A stretch of DNA of 64,000 nucleotides from Senecio squalidus (GCA_910822075.1 CAJVGC010000590.1:62972629-63036628), one strand, 5' to 3'; numbered from the stretch's first letter, positions 1 to 11,636 are shown. The notes: a model not told the origin generated them from the letters alone. Translations and numbers: made by a program.

Positions 1-728
1 CGGTGTTTTGTATGCCGTCCTAAATGCCCATAATGCATCCTCCAATTTGTTCGACCAAATATTTAGATTATTGTTCACCGTTTTTTCAAAAATTCTTTTA
101 ATCGCACGGTTTGTGTTCTCCACTTGACCGCTCGTTTGCGGATGATACGATGTCGTAAACTGGTGATTTACTCCATACCGCTTCAAAACTTTGGCCAATT
201 AAGCATTTGCAAAATGGTTCCCTCGATCACTAATTAAAGCTTTCGGCACTCCAAACCTACAAAATAAACTTTTAAGAAAATCAACAACTACATTAGCATT
301 ATTAGTAGGTAATGCATTTCCTTCAACCCATTTAGAAACGTAATCAACCTCCACTAGGATGTAAACATTTCGATTTGAAGGCTGAACTGTCCCATGAAAT
401 CAATGCCCCAAATGTCGAAAATTTCACAGACTTGAATCCCCTATTGTTGCATTTCGTCCCTCTTCGTGATATTCCCTTGACGTTGACATTCGTCACAAGT
501 GCTCACCAAAGTGTAGGCCTCCTTGAAAATCAATGGCCAATAAAAACCCGCATCATATAGCTTTTTACCCGTCACCGTTGGTCCATAATGTCATCCGGTA
601 GGTCCATCATGGCATTCGCCCAAAATCCTCCGAGTTTCTCCGCCATAAACACATCTTCTCACCATTCCATCCGCATACCTTCGAGAAAGATAAGGTGCTT
701 CCCAATAGTAGTATTTAGCGTCCGCAAT
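1..728 (-). pseudogene. Athila D integrase region (decayed)
   Basis: Reading the minus strand gives the same protein sequence as the integrase part of Athila C (57130-57850), but in short pieces separated by stops. Recognisable parts are the zinc-finger half (about 560-720), the core near 220-350 containing the second catalytic Asp region, and the start of the C-terminal part at the window edge. The integrase would join element cDNA to the host chromosome; this copy cannot make it. It continues leftwards beyond the window. Confidence 0.75.
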
Positions 729-2986
729 CTATTTCTTCTTTTGTTGATAAGTAAAGCTTTTATTAACAACTCTCCCGGCTAAGAAATTTGCAATATCTGC
801 AAACCATGGAGCATTTACGTCTGTGTCACTAACATAAGCCAACCTCTCACCCGGGAAAGTTTCATGAATTTGTTCCTCCTTCAACTCCCCCAAACTTGGG
901 TTCTCCAGTCTACTCCAGTGATCCGCCACTACATTTTCCGCTCCTTTCTTGTCTCTAATCTCGATGTCAAATTCCTGCAACAATAAAATCCAACGAATAA
1001 GTCTTGGTTTAGCATCTAATTTAGAAAATAAAAACCTTAAAGCTGAGTGATCCGTGAACACAATTGTTTTGCTCAAAACCAAGTAAGAACGAAATTTGTC
1101 AAATGCGAAAACAACCGCCAAAAGCTCCTTTTCGGTTGTTGCGTAATTTTGTTGGGCTTCGTTCAAAGTCTTGATAGCAAAGTATATTGGTCGAAAATGT
1201 TTCTCGATCCTTTGTCCCAAAACAGCCCCCACTGCAAAGTTACTTGCATCACACATTAACTCGAAAGGTTGAGACTAATCCGGTGACACCAATATTGGTG
1301 TATTGGTTATCCTCTCCTTGAGTAACTCAGAAGCCTTCAAACAATCCTCCGAAAAGTCGAAAGCTACCTCCTTCTCTAATAATCTCGTCATGGGACGAGT
1401 AATCTTCGAGAAATCTTTGATGAACCTATGGTAAAATCCCGCATGTCCTAAGAAACTTCGAATTTCTTTTTCGTTCGTTGGTGGTGGTAATATTGCAATA
1501 ACATCGATCTTCGCTTTATCCACTTCTATCCCAACTTTCGAAATTTTTTGTCCTAGCACAATTCCCTCGTGAACCATAAAGTGGCATTTCTCCCAACTTA
1601 ATACCAAGTTCGCCTCTTCGCATCTTCGCAACATTTTATCCAAATTCTCCAAGCAAGCATCGAACGATTCTCCAAAACCGAGAAATCGTCCATGAAAACC
1701 TCCATTTTCTTCTCCACCATATCTTGAAAAATAGCTAACTTGGACTGTTGAAAAGTTGTGGGTGCATTGCATAGGCCAAAAGGCATTCTTCGATAAGCGT
1801 ACGTCCCGAAAGCACAAGTAAAGGTGGTCTTCTCTTGATCTTTGGGGTCAATGGTTATTTGAATGTACCCCGAAAATCCGTCCAAAAAACAGTAGAACTC
1901 TTTCGACCATATTTTGATTGTTAATACGATATATCTTTCAATCATTTGATCCATGAAAGGTAACGGAAAATGGTATTTCCTCATTGCTTCGTTGCGCTTG
2001 CGGTAGTCAATACAAACTCTCCATCCCGTAACTATCCTCGTTGGCACTAGCTCATTCTTATCATTCATCACCACGGTCATACCTCCCTTCTTCGTCAAAC
2101 AATGAATAGGACTCACCCATGGGCTCTCCGAAATCGGGTAGATAATTCCTGCATCCAACCACTTCACAACTTCCTTTTTAACGCCATCCGTCATATTCGG
2201 ATTTAGCCTCTGAACAACGGGTTTTACATTGTCAAGAAAATTAATTTTATGTTTGCAAAATTCAGGGCTAATTCCGGGTATGTCGGATATACGCCAAGCA
2301 AAGGCCTTTTTATGACCTTTAAGGACTGTCAATAATCTAGCTTTTTCGTCAATCGAAAGTGATGACGAAATAACAACCGGTAATAAATTAGTATTTTCAA
2401 GAAAAGCGTATTCTAAATGTACCGGTAATTGTTTAAGCTCCAAGTCGGTGGGTGGTTCTTCAATCGAGGATTTAATCCTCATGCTCTTTTCCATCTTCAA
2501 TTCTTCTTTAACTTCAACCTCGACTACTTCAATCTTCTTTTTCTCCAAGTCCTCATCCAATCCAGCTTCTAACTCTAAAATTTCCTGCCAATCTAAATCA
2601 TCAAAAACATCAATCCGAAAACAACTTTCATCAGTTGAATATGAATGTGTCATAGCTCTATCTAAAGTAAAAATAATTCTTTCATTCCCAACCCCCAATG
2701 AAATTTGTCTATTTTTAACACAAATAACCGCGTCGACCGTGTTTAAGAATGGTCTTCCTAAGATAAGTGGCACATTACAATCCTCCTCCATTTCTAGAAT
2801 TACACAATCAACTAGGCATGTGAATTTTCCTACATTAAGTAGCATATTTTCAGCAGTTCCTAATGGGTATTGAAATGAGCGGTCGGCTAGTCGGATACTC
2901 ATTCTATTAGGTTTTAACACTCCTAAAGCAAGTTTAGCATATAATGAATATGGCATTAAATTTATGCTAGCTCCTAAGTCGGCCAA
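729..2986 (-). pseudogene. Athila D protease, reverse transcriptase and RNase H (frameshifted)
   Basis: Three frames carry one Athila pol. 1598-2986 has the aspartic protease signature (ADLGASINLMPYSLYAKL, first residues), the long acidic linker and the RT fingers and palm up to VFMDDFS, the catalytic MDD motif. A frameshift just after MDD (about 1650-1690) moves the reading to 1275-1817, which holds the RT thumb (GHAGFYHRFIKDFSKITRPM). After a stop near 1275 the RNase H is at 729-1256 (MCDASNFAVGAVLGQ, FTDHSALRFL, HWSRLE). Compared with element C the RT also carries a short insertion after FMDQMIER. These breaks show that D is a dead copy. Confidence 0.85.
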
Positions 2987-4740
2987 TGCACTACAACTAT
3001 AGGTCTTACTAAATTACAGGTAATAAGGAAACTCCCTGGATCGTCCAACTTTGGCGGTATTGTGTTTTTCACCAAAGCCGAGCATTTTGCATTCAAGAAA
3101 GCGGACTGTACTTCCGATGACTCCCCTTTCTCCGTGATAAGCTCTTTGATGAACTTTGCGTAATTCGACATTCCTGCAATTAAATCAACAAGTGGAAAAT
3201 TTACCGTATTGTTCCTTCATTTTTTTACCGTATTGTTCCTTCATTTTTTCCTTCCTCAAATGTTGAGGATATGGGATTCGTGGCTTGTAAGCTTTTATTG
3301 GTACTTCCTCCACTGGTTCTGGTATTTTTGCTATAGAATGAACCTTTGGTACCTCTTCCTCATCGTCCTCGATCTCCAAATCTTCCGTAATGGGCTCTGT
3401 TGAGGACTGCGGCGCACCAACTGCTTGATGCGGGGCACCGTGATCTTTGTCGAAATCAGTTTGCTCAAAATTCCAAGTAATGTGTCACACTGGAGTGTGT
3501 TGCGGCGCACTACCTGGCAGATTCGCCCCTTGCTGATTTCTCTGTCCTTGCTTGATGTGATCGTTTAATACCTTCAATTGATATGTAACTGCGTCATTAT
3601 TTGCATTTTGAGTGTGAATAAACGACTTCATTAAATCTTTCAAGCTTTGGTCCTCTTCATTCTTCGGTGGATTGACATCATTTCTCGGGTTGTTTCTTTT
3701 CCATCCATTATCTCAATTTTCACCACGGTTATAGTTACTTCCGTGGTTTTGCCAATTTGTTCCCCGATTGGGATAGCCATATTGTGCGTAATTGGCATCC
3801 TCTACCTGTCGATCACACTCACTAGCGTAGTGAGGTCCTCCGCAAACTTCACATCCATTCTTGACCAAGTGTATGTCTTTCTGGATCCTCCCAATGTGTT
3901 TGTCAATCATTACCGCCATAGATTTAACTTCTTTCATGATTGAAGAAAGTTCGTCGCTACTTTCCGCTTGAGCAGCTTGTCCTCTTGTTCTTCGGCCTCT
4001 ACCTCGATATTCCCTCGATAAACTTATTACCAACCTATCCTCCATTAAGTTGTATGCTTTGTTTGTGGAGTTATACATAAAATCTCCCCCTCCGGCTAAA
4101 TCAAGCTCGTTTTGTGACTCCTTGGTTAAACCGTAAAAGAAAATCTCGATGATGTTATCTTTGCCCAATCCATGACCATAGAAACTCCTAAGCATTTCTT
4201 TCAATTTTGCCCATGCTTCATAGATGTCTCTCCATCTTCTTTTCGAAAACCACGAATATCTCGTAGTAATTTCCTACCCAAGGCAGGTGGGAAAAACCTT
4301 TTGATGAAGGATTCTCGCATTTATGCCCATGTTGTAATTGTGTTTTCTTCCAATTCTTCAAACCAAACCTTCGCATCTCCGGTGAGAGACGAAGGGAACA
4401 ACCTCAATTTGACACTATCGCTTTTTCCTTCTCCGTACTTGAACCTCTCGCATAGCTCATTGAATTTAGCTACATACTAATGTGGATCCCCATGGTATCG
4501 CCCATCGAACGTGTTGTCTTGGATAGTCTTGAGATGATGACCCTTGACCACGAAATCATCACCCAAATCTGGGGTGGTAATAGTTGATCCTCTGGTTGCT
4601 GGTACTGCAACGGCTGCAGCACGTCGGTGCATCGGAACATCGAATGGGTGTGCCATTGGTTGAGGTTTCGTTCTTTCTTCAAAAATCAACTCTTCAACTT
4701 CAGAATCTGTATTACTTCCTCCTCCTTTTGAAGACGTAAT
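2974..4740 (-). pseudogene. Athila D gag (broken)
   Basis: Capsid/nucleocapsid gene in pieces. The N-terminal part (4470-4689) matches element C (KGHHLK, then QDNTFDGR) and ends at a TAG at about 4477 where C reads on. The capsid middle runs through 4204-4470 with further breaks. 3713-4204 gives the conserved capsid end (GLTKESQNELDLAGGGDF) and a CCHC-like zinc knuckle (CEVCGGPHYASEC). 2974-3379 is the linker to protease. Near 3205-3245 a stretch of about 27 bp is tandemly duplicated, repeating the peptide KMKEQYGK. GC-rich words (TGCGGCGCAC) at 3403-3440 and 3495-3515 match words in this element's LTR. Confidence 0.8.
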
Positions 4741-5022
4741 ATCTTTAAATTTTACCGGTGAGAAAGGCCCAAACCCTGGTGGAATCGGAATTGAGGTGTT
4801 TCCTTTCTTCTTGCCTCGCTTCTTTGATACTCCTCGATTTCATCTAGGACTTAGGAGTGGAAATCCCGAAGCCCTTGTGTTCATCAACTACCTGAATACC
4901 TACAAATACAAAAACAAGAAAACCGTAAAACGTACCATTGAAGAACAATTAAAAGTAACTTTCAAGTATGTTAATACTCAAAAGGATCGTATCACAAATT
5001 CGAAACAAAAACTTAAAATCAG

Positions 5023-5040
5023 TCGCCGGCAGCGGAGCCA
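5023..5040 (-). other. Primer-binding site of Athila D
   Basis: The minus strand reads TGGCTCCGCTGCCGGCGA, close to the complement of the 3' end of plant tRNA-Asp (TGGCGCCGTTGCCGGGGA), the primer usual for Athila. It sits 4 bases inside the LTR edge at 5045. Element C has an almost identical site at 62361-62377. Confidence 0.8.
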
Positions 5041-5044
5041 AAAC

Positions 5045-6340
5045 TTGATGTGTAAAAGTAAGTAAAAGTTCGATCACAGGAATTATTTTAGATTTAAATT
5101 AAGAATTAATGATACTAATTTTTTTTTGGGGGGGGTTTTGTTGTCACGTGATTAACTAATTAAAAGAAAGGTGATTATAAAAATCGTTTGGGAAAAGTGA
5201 TTGCGTTGTTATCAATTAATGAAGAAAAACACTCGTTTGATATTTCACTTGAGATCAAATTTAGTTTACGTAATTGAATGTATAATTTAACTTCTTATGT
5301 ATAGTAAAATTCCTCTCGAATACCTTACTAACTTTAATTACTTCGAATTCTAATGTTCCTCTCGAATACGGTTAAAACTCTAGATAAATAAGCATTAATT
5401 AACAAGCCGGTGTTCTATGACTTAACCTTATAAAGTTTTCTCTCCAATAACTTCTCTAATTACTAAGTCCTCTCGAATCTTATTAATTAGTCTTACTCAT
5501 TCCCGTTTAATTACCTAAGTTACTATTACTAAGTCCTATCGAATCTTAGCAACTTTAAACCAATTATAGACCGATTGATTTGTTTCATACAACCTAATTA
5601 ATCTAACTCTAGATTCCTCTCGAATACCTAGAATATTAATTAACAAGTTGCATATAAATAACTCAAAGCAATATATAAAACATGAACAAACAAGGGTCTT
5701 CGATTAAGCATAAACACCTAAAACATTCAACTGCGATAAACCAAATTGTAAAATAAGATCCATAATCAAACGAGCATTAATATGTTTAGCTACTCATAAT
5801 TTGATCAAAATAAGCAAACATGAATAAAGAAACCATACTGAATAAGTTGATGAAAAGAAATTAGAAGAATTCCTAAAACGTAATCGTGATCATATAACTC
5901 TTGAATACAGCTCCTAACTCTTCTTGCAGCTTCTAAACAGATACTTCAACTCCAAAAATCGATACCAAACGCTTGCTAAAAATTCTGGAAGTCTTGGTTC
6001 GTATTTGTAGAGAGAAATCTATATTCGACTAAAATTGCAAACCTGATCAACTGCGCCGCACCGTGACTACTCCTACTTTGAAACCAACTCAATCTCTTGG
6101 TGGGTCACATCTCCTTCCTTACTGCGCTGCAGTAATCTTGTTGTTTTCACCATTTTGTGTATTTTTCATCGTTTTAACTCATTTCTCGTCCAATCTTCCA
6201 CTTCCCGATCATATAAACCTGTAAACTGAATAAAACAACTTTCCACACGATTAAATGCAAAAACATATCCTATCCATCATGTTTAATACAAAAATCGACC
6301 AAATATCGCATAGAAATAAACGTATAAATATGCGATATCA
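5045..6340 (-). repeat. 5' LTR of Athila D
   Basis: A 1296-bp LTR beginning TGATGTG and ending GCGATATCA on the plus strand, the same ends as the Athila C LTRs. It contains the AT-rich segments with recurring CCTCTCGAATAC seen in the C LTRs. A TATA-like CTACAAATAC lies on the minus strand at about 5999-6008. Just upstream of it (6050-6066 and 6118-6134) are GC-rich words, including a near-palindrome TTACTGCGCTGCAGTAA. Confidence 0.88.
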
Positions 6341-6363
6341 ATATCCAAAGTCCAAATGCTTTG

Positions 6364-7180
6364 TTAAAGCATTAATATCAAACAACCAATTTGGTCCTTT
6401 TCCCTGTGTGTTTGGTGTGTTCTCATTAAATGAGACATTTTCACTCTGTTCAATGATACTAGTCCATTGTATACTCTATAAGCTTTACTTTGTGAGGAAT
6501 AGCCAACAAAGTATCCAACATCATCTTTACCCTCAAATTTCCCAAGATAATCCTTTAAATTTAGAACAGTACATGGACACCCAAAATCTCTGAAGAAGCT
6601 AATTAAAGGTTGTCTATTGTGCAGCAGTTCATAAGGAGTCTTGTTCTGAGATTTCACCAGTAGCACCCTGTTTTGCACATAGCATGCAGTATTAACAGCT
6701 TTTGCCCAAAAGAAGATAGGCAGGTTTGAATCAGCTAACATACTCCTTGCAGCTTCAATTAGAATTTTGTTCCTTCTTTCAGCAACTCCATTTTGTTGTG
6801 GAGTTCTTACAGCACTAAATTGTCTTTCAATCCCTTGTGTCAGAGAAGGTATTCATCACACTATTCTTGAATTCAGTACCATTGTCACACCTGATCTTCT
6901 TTACTTTCTCATTGATTTGATGTTCTACCTTAGTGATGAAAGAGATGAGTATTTGGCTTGTCTCATCTGTGGTTGCTAGAAAGTACACCTAGGTATATCT
7001 AGTATAATCATCAGTGATTACTAGAAAATAAGACTTTTGTTGGACCAAACATATCCATATGCAGTAAATGTAAAGGAGTAGTAATGGTGTTGACTTCCTT
7101 GGATCGGTGAGAGGTTTTGTGTTGTTTCCTTTAAGACATGCTACGCAGTTATCTTCAGCAAACAATTGTTTGAAGACCTC
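6364..7180 (-). pseudogene. Copia E integrase (frameshifted, 3' end lost)
   Basis: 6364-6741 encodes the integrase C-terminal part (MLADSNLPIFFWAKAVNTA, YELLHNRQP). In other frames at about 6742-7000 the minus strand gives the core motifs DNGTEF (catalytic Asp region) and the TPQQNGVAERRN block with the catalytic Glu. The domain is the DDE integrase of Ty1/copia. Frames change several times and the frame ends in a stop at 6364, close to the Athila D junction at 6341. Confidence 0.8.
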
Positions 7181-7765
7181 TCACCAGATAGATTTGACCA
7201 GTTGATTGATGTTCTTGAAGTTCATATGACACATCCTCCTATGCCATAATGTTGATTCATCAAATGTTTCTTTTGAGACAAAACAATTTACTGCTCTAGT
7301 TGGAGAAATATTTGATAAATCAAAGCAATATACATTGTCTTTTCTTGGAGTCCTCAACAGTACTTTGCTTTCATCAATCACATACCCAGGTTCCATTATT
7401 AAACATTCAGTATCTGTGAAGATTGTTGTATTCTTCTTGTCACACACTTGTGACACACTTAACAAGTTATACTGCAACTGTTGAACATAGAATACATCTT
7501 CAAAGCTAATCTTCCCATTGCTCACTATTCCTTTCCCCAGTAATCTTTTCTCCTTTTGGATTTCACCAAAAGCAACATATCCTCCATTGAATTTTTCAAA
7601 GTTTTGAAGATATGATATGTTGCGTGTCATGTGCCTGGAACAACCACTATCCACATGCCAACTGCTTTCTTCCCTCTTTGTTGGCTGTTCCTGCACATAA
7701 TGAAAAGAATTAGTTCCTTTTGGGAACCCAAGCCAAATTTGACTTGGGTTTACCCATCTCATCAA
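7181..7765 (-). pseudogene. Copia E protease and GAG-pre-integrase domain
   Basis: A frame of 194 codons. Residues near 37-47 read WHVDSGCSRHMT, the aspartic protease active site (DSG) of copia. It is followed by the protease body (YVAFGE, FYVQQLQYNLLSVSQ) and near the end LWHRRMCHMNFKNINQL, the GAG-pre-integrase domain that precedes integrase. It continues in sense with the integrase pieces to the left. The listed start is not a real start; the protein would be cut from a polyprotein. Confidence 0.85.
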
Positions 7766-7869
7766 AGTAACTCACCTTCTTTAGGATTAAGTTTTCAAAA
7801 CCAATTTGTGTAGAAGGTTGAGTCACTTTGCATTTTGGTCTCCAAACCTTTTTAGTTGTTTTTGCAGTT

Positions 7870-8140
7870 TTAAAAGGTGTAGTATTAACAAACTTATGTG
7901 ATGCAGTATTAACCGATGCAGTTTTAACAAAATTCTATTTTTGCAGTATTAACAGATGCAGTATTAACAAAATTCTGTTTTACAGTATTAACAGATGCAG
8001 TAATAACAAAATTATGTTTTGCAGTATTTACTCTGTTTTGTACTGTGTTTAAAGAGACGTTCTTTTGATATTTTATATTTGCTCCTTTTCCCTTGTGCAG
8101 TATTAACAGAGTCATACTTTGCAGTATTAACTCTGTTATT
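7870..8140 (-). repeat. Degenerate tandem repeat in the gag-protease linker of E
   Basis: The word GCAGTATTAAC and close variants recur about ten times, partly as a unit of about 57 bp (GATGCAGTATTAACAAAATT and relatives). On the coding strand it spells V-N-T-A motifs, such as FVNTASVNTAK. Similar V-N-T-A linkers are, to my knowledge, common in copia polyproteins annotated in Asteraceae genomes. The related word GCAGTAGTAAC is repeated in this element's LTR at 10880-11035. Confidence 0.75.
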
Positions 8141-9167
8141 ACTGTGCATGTGAGATTTTCTTTATGATTTGTTAACAACAACTGGTTTGGATGTTTTAGC
8201 AAATTTTCCATGTTTTTGAGATGAATCAGACTTGCTTTTATACCCCAACCCTCTATGATTCTTTTGTAGCGGTTTCTTTTGATTTTCAAGGTTATAAAAA
8301 CAATTTTTTGCATAATGATTTGCCTTTCCACAGATGTAACAAACTTTTACTGGTCTTTTAAGGATTTGAACTTGTTATTTCTGAGATTTTAACTGATTCC
8401 TATTTCTCTGATTTCCTCTAGTATCTATATGGACCCATATTTTTCTTTTAGAACAGTTGACTTATGACAATAACTACATGTACATTCACATTGATTGTCT
8501 TTCTTAATTTGTTGAGTGGGCACCATTGACACTAGACTTTGTGAATTAGGTTGAGTAACTCCTTCAATTGTGATCATATGATTTTCTAGAGGAATATCAT
8601 TTTTTCACAATCTTCAGTTTACTCTCTTCAACTAAGTCCTCAATCATAACTTCTTCATAATTGATTGGATCAATTTTGAATGATTCTGTTGGTGGTGTCT
8701 GTGAAATTGGAATCATAGGTTTGTCTAAAGATGGAGGAATATGATTTTGATTGAATGGTGGGGTACTTCTTTATAACTTATCCCTGATTTTGCTTTTCCA
8801 ATAATTTGTTGTTGAATAAGGTTATTTACAGAGTGTGAAGCATACTCTAACTTCCCTACATTCAGTTCAACTTTATCTTTTTCCTCATTAATTATTTTAA
8901 TTTATTCTCTGGTTTCCTTTAATTTCACTAACAAGTCATCTCTCTGCCATTCTACAAATTTTATCTCATATTGATAGCTTAATTCATTTGCTTTGTAAGA
9001 TTTTACTTGAGATTCTAGATTTTCAATTCCCCTAGAGGGTGATCTTCTTTGTTCTTCTAATGTTTTAATTGTGTCAGAAATAATTTGATTTGATTTCTGT
9101 ATTTAAGCATGAAATCTTTACATTCTGGAGAACAGAGTATAGAATTTTCCTCAGATGAGAGAGAAAA
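8141..9167 (-). pseudogene. Copia E gag-protease spacer (no intact frame)
   Basis: Low-complexity, A/T-rich sequence between the gag C-terminal piece and the protease. Short minus-strand frames resemble the Lys/Asn/Gln-rich spacer of copia polyproteins, but stops are frequent. I see no independent gene, promoter or RNA gene. Confidence 0.5.
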
Positions 9168-9485
9168 TTATTCAGTATTCTTGGTGGATGATGCAATAGC
9201 CATTAGTGTTCTGTTCTGAGTAACTTCTTCTGCAATAGCACTCCAATCATATCCAAACACATCATCAGCAATGGCAGGTGAATCCTCAGTTGAGACTACA
9301 TATGCCATAAGAGCTCTGTTTTGAGTGGTTTCTTCAGCTAGATCATTCCAATCATAACCAAAAACATCTTGTGTGACAAGGGTTGTTGATGTACTTTCTT
9401 GGGTGTTCCTTGAATGATTGGATTTTGATTTTTTTTTTTTTGCATTCTCTTGCAAAGTGTCCCAGTTCACTGCACTCAAAATCAC
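9168..9485 (-). pseudogene. Copia E gag C-terminal segment
   Basis: 105 codons with two copies of an acidic unit, FGYDWNDLAEETTQNRALMA and FGYDWSAIAEEVTQNRTLMA. The DW-[x]-AEE-[x]-LMA pattern is typical of the region after the zinc knuckle in copia gag proteins. It sits downstream of the main gag frame at 9635-10420 and in a different frame, so at least one frameshift separates them. Confidence 0.7.
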
Positions 9486-9634
9486 TTGACTTTTCTTTTG
9501 TCAAATCCAACCCTATCATTTCCTCTAGGAGTAAATCTTCTCCCAGTTCTATTCATAAATCTTTCTGTCCTCAATGATAAAATAGAAAGTTGCCATTTGA
9601 GATCCATCTCTTCTAGATTATCTTGATGAATCTG

Positions 9635-10420
9635 TCATAGGTCCTCATTGGTTAGTCCTGAGCATGAACTTTGTAACCGAAAGACTTCAAAGGAAACATC
9701 TTCTAAGTTGTCAGTCTGAGATGTACCAATTGGTGTAACCAGTGCAGTATTAAAATTGGTAATACTGTTGTTACTGTTGATAGTCTTCTTGGCTTCAAAT
9801 TCAACTTCAAATACCCTCATGTCATTGTACAAATCATCCAGTTCCATCTCCTCTAGCACATCACCCTGTCTGTATGACAGTGTGTAAATAGTCGATTCAT
9901 CTCCCAAAGACCTGAGAAACTTCCTATTCAAGTCATCTTTGTCTATCCTCACTCCAACACTGCTCAACTCTCCTGTCAGCTTCTTGTATCTGTCAAAAGT
10001 CAAAGACATTCTTTCATATTTTAAGGCTTTAAAATTTTCATACTCCTGTTTGAGAAGAGTCTTCTTGTTCTTCTTTGTGTACTTTGTTCCACTGAATCTA
10101 TTTTCAAGAGTTGCCCACGGAGACTTAGCATCCCCATATTCTTCAAACTGTGATTGATTTTCATTAGGAATAGCAATTAAAAGAATACTGAGAGCTTTGA
10201 TTTCAAACTGCTTTTCTCTTCTTTCTTGATCTGTAGTAGGATGATGAACAACTCCAGGTGTTCCATCAGCTGACAAGGTGAGAGCTTGTTTATTCCCATT
10301 CACAATTACATCCCATACTTCATAGTCAGAAAGCAGTATGTGTTGTTTGATCCTTAACTTCCAAATATCAAAATCGTTGCTGTTCAATACTGGAACTTTG
10401 TTTACCACCACATCAGTCAT
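9635..10420 (-). CDS. Copia E gag (capsid part)
   Basis: About 260 codons from the Met at 10420 (MTDVVVNKVPVLNSNDFDIW). The open frame extends upstream to 10507, but those codons translate the primer-binding site, so the Met at 10420 is the likely start. The motif order fits the copia capsid: DFDIWKLRIKQHIL, then WDVIVNG, then FEIKALSILLIAIPNE, AKSPWATLENRFSG, LTFDRYKKLTGEL and KFLRSLGD. This protein would build virus-like particles around the element RNA. The frame ends before the zinc knuckle, so the copy is probably not functional. Confidence 0.82.
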   Translation of the reverse strand: MTDVVVNKVPVLNSNDFDIWKLRIKQHILLSDYEVWDVIVNGNKQALTLSADGTPGVVHHPTTDQERREKQFEIKALSILLIAIPNENQSQFEEYGDAKSPWATLENRFSGTKYTKKNKKTLLKQEYENFKALKYERMSLTFDRYKKLTGELSSVGVRIDKDDLNRKFLRSLGDESTIYTLSYRQGDVLEEMELDDLYNDMRVFEVEFEAKKTINSNNSITNFNTALVTPIGTSQTDNLEDVSFEVFRLQSSCSGLTNEDL

Positions 10421-10494
10421 GATTGATAGTAGCTTTTTTCTTGTTGAGGCTTTAACAAAAAATTGTAGATTAGAAGATCTTGAGCACCTCTTGT

Positions 10495-10506
10495 GATCTG
10501 ATACCA
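10495..10506 (-). other. Primer-binding site of copia E
   Basis: The minus strand reads TGGTATCAGATC, nearly the classical copia site TGGTATCAGAGC that pairs with initiator Met tRNA. It lies 2 bases inside the LTR edge at 10509. Confidence 0.85.
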
Positions 10507-10508
10507 TT

Positions 10509-11065
10509 TGTCAGGATCAATTGGGTTATGTAAATACAACCACACTTTGAATAAAGATCTTGATCTATCAAAGAAGTTTAGCAGCAGATTTAAACACTTT
10601 GTAATTACAAGTTTTGTGATTAAACGAATATTGTTTATAAAGAAAAAGAAGAATAACGAATATCACCAACAAGTCTCAATATATTAATCTCTTAATGATC
10701 GATCAATATACGTATTTTTTCTTAATACAAGGATATATGTATTTATAGACCTTGAGGCTAAACCTAGCAAATCTAGGAAACGACTTAAAAATTACAATTG
10801 TAATATAACTACAATTGTAAATTAGCTACAAACAAGGAAAAGATAATTACAAATCTATTCTAAAATTATTTAAACTCTTCATGTAGTAGTAACAGAAGAC
10901 GGGCAGTAGTAACACTCTTGAGTAGTAGAAACCATCAGTAATGCAGTAGTAACCAATACACTTGCAGTAATAACTGGTATACTTGCAGTAACTGGGCAGT
11001 AGTTGAGCGGTAGTAACCATGCAGTAGTAATCAACTTACACTGATTTTCATCAGTTTATTCCCAA
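10509..11065 (-). repeat. 5' LTR of copia E
   Basis: The inner edge is TGTCAGGATC at 10509. It matches, in reverse complement, the solo LTR at 39139-39666. A minus-strand TATA box (TCTATAAATA) lies at about 10739-10748. Upstream of it, at 10880-11035, the word GCAGTAGTAAC and variants are repeated about nine times. The outer edge is not sharp; homology fades near 11065. Confidence 0.8.
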
Positions 11066-11285
11066 AAAGTAACTTTCCAAGTCGAACCAAATTCCATTCG
11101 ATTTGAACAATGTTGAATAAGTTGTGAATTTAATCTAATAGACCAGTCGGATAGGCACAGAGTTTAGTCGAGTATGAAGTTGACGATGAACAATTTCATT
11201 CAAATGAAATGTTCAAGTCGAACAGGTGCATGTATTGGTTGAACACGAAGGTTTTCTGGTCGAACATGTAGTTTTTCAAGCACCC
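11066..11285. other. Short repeat-derived stretch
   Basis: About 220 bp without coding potential. It holds several copies of a GTCGAAC-like word. It may be the leader of the copia fragment whose primer site is at 11286-11299. I see no gene. Confidence 0.35.
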
Positions 11286-11405
11286 CGCTCTGATATCAAT
11301 TGTTAGGTCTAAGAATTAAAGTGAAATGAAGAATTTTTTATTAAGCCTTACAAGGAGCACCCCTTTCCTTATTTTTAAGCAAAGGGGTGTTTGCTTACAA
11401 TACAT
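11286..11405 (-). repeat. Copia LTR end with primer site and hairpin
   Basis: At 11286-11299 the minus strand reads CAATTGATATCAGAGC, an initiator-Met primer site with one change. It is preceded by an LTR end CCTAACA (11300). Upstream in the LTR sense is AATAAA within TTAATAAAAAATT, fitting a polyadenylation signal. A hairpin spans 11355-11386: CACCCCTTT pairs with AAAGGGGTG and CTTA with TAAG around a TTTT loop. The start of this LTR could be the TG at about 11405. The identity of the element is unknown. Confidence 0.5.
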
Positions 11406-11499
11406 GAATGATCGTTCTAGAAACATTATTACCACTATTCTAGGTTTTACACATCCTAGTTCCACTAGTCTCTTGTACCTATGGAGTGTGTAGACCTTT

Positions 11500-11636
11500 A
11501 GAGAATATAGTTCCAACGATCAACATCACTATAGTTGATGAAATACTTGAATCTAAGCTTTCCACATGAAGAATTCAGCACCATAAGTTAGACTTGGAGG
11601 CTTCCTCATTTCATTATCATAGTTCACAAACGACAT
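11500..11636 (-). pseudogene. Copia gag N-terminal remnant
   Basis: From the ATG at 11636 the minus strand reads MSFVNYDNEMRKPPSL, then EFFMWKA and a stop; one frame over it continues FKYFINYSDVDRWNYIL. The pattern RKPP...WK...F..YI...D...W is the usual start of copia gag. It lies about 330 bp downstream of the primer site at 11966, so it belongs to the element whose LTR is F1. Stops and a frameshift make it a pseudogene. Confidence 0.5.

Larger units (their letters stand above)
1..6340 (-). mobile_element. Athila-like Ty3/gypsy retrotransposon D (truncated by window edge)
   Basis: A minus-strand element whose 5' LTR lies at 5045-6340 and whose primer site lies at 5023-5040. Leftwards follow gag, protease, reverse transcriptase, RNase H and integrase, in Athila order and with Athila-type motifs (protease DLGASINLMPYSL, RT RRMPFGLCNAP). 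The 3' LTR is outside the window. The right edge abuts copia integrase sequence, so D jumped into copia element E. The 5 bases after the LTR are ATATC; the matching left target copy cannot be seen. The coding region is broken by stops and frameshifts, so this copy is not autonomous. Confidence 0.9.
6341..11065 (-). mobile_element. Ty1/copia retrotransposon E (5' part only)
   Basis: Copia order on the minus strand: LTR (10509 to about 11065), iMet-type primer site, gag, protease, integrase. The sequence stops inside the integrase at 6341, where Athila D was inserted; RT, RNase H and 3' LTR would lie beyond D, outside the window. The reading frames are interrupted. A solo LTR of the same family is at 39139-39666 in the opposite orientation. 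Confidence 0.85.
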
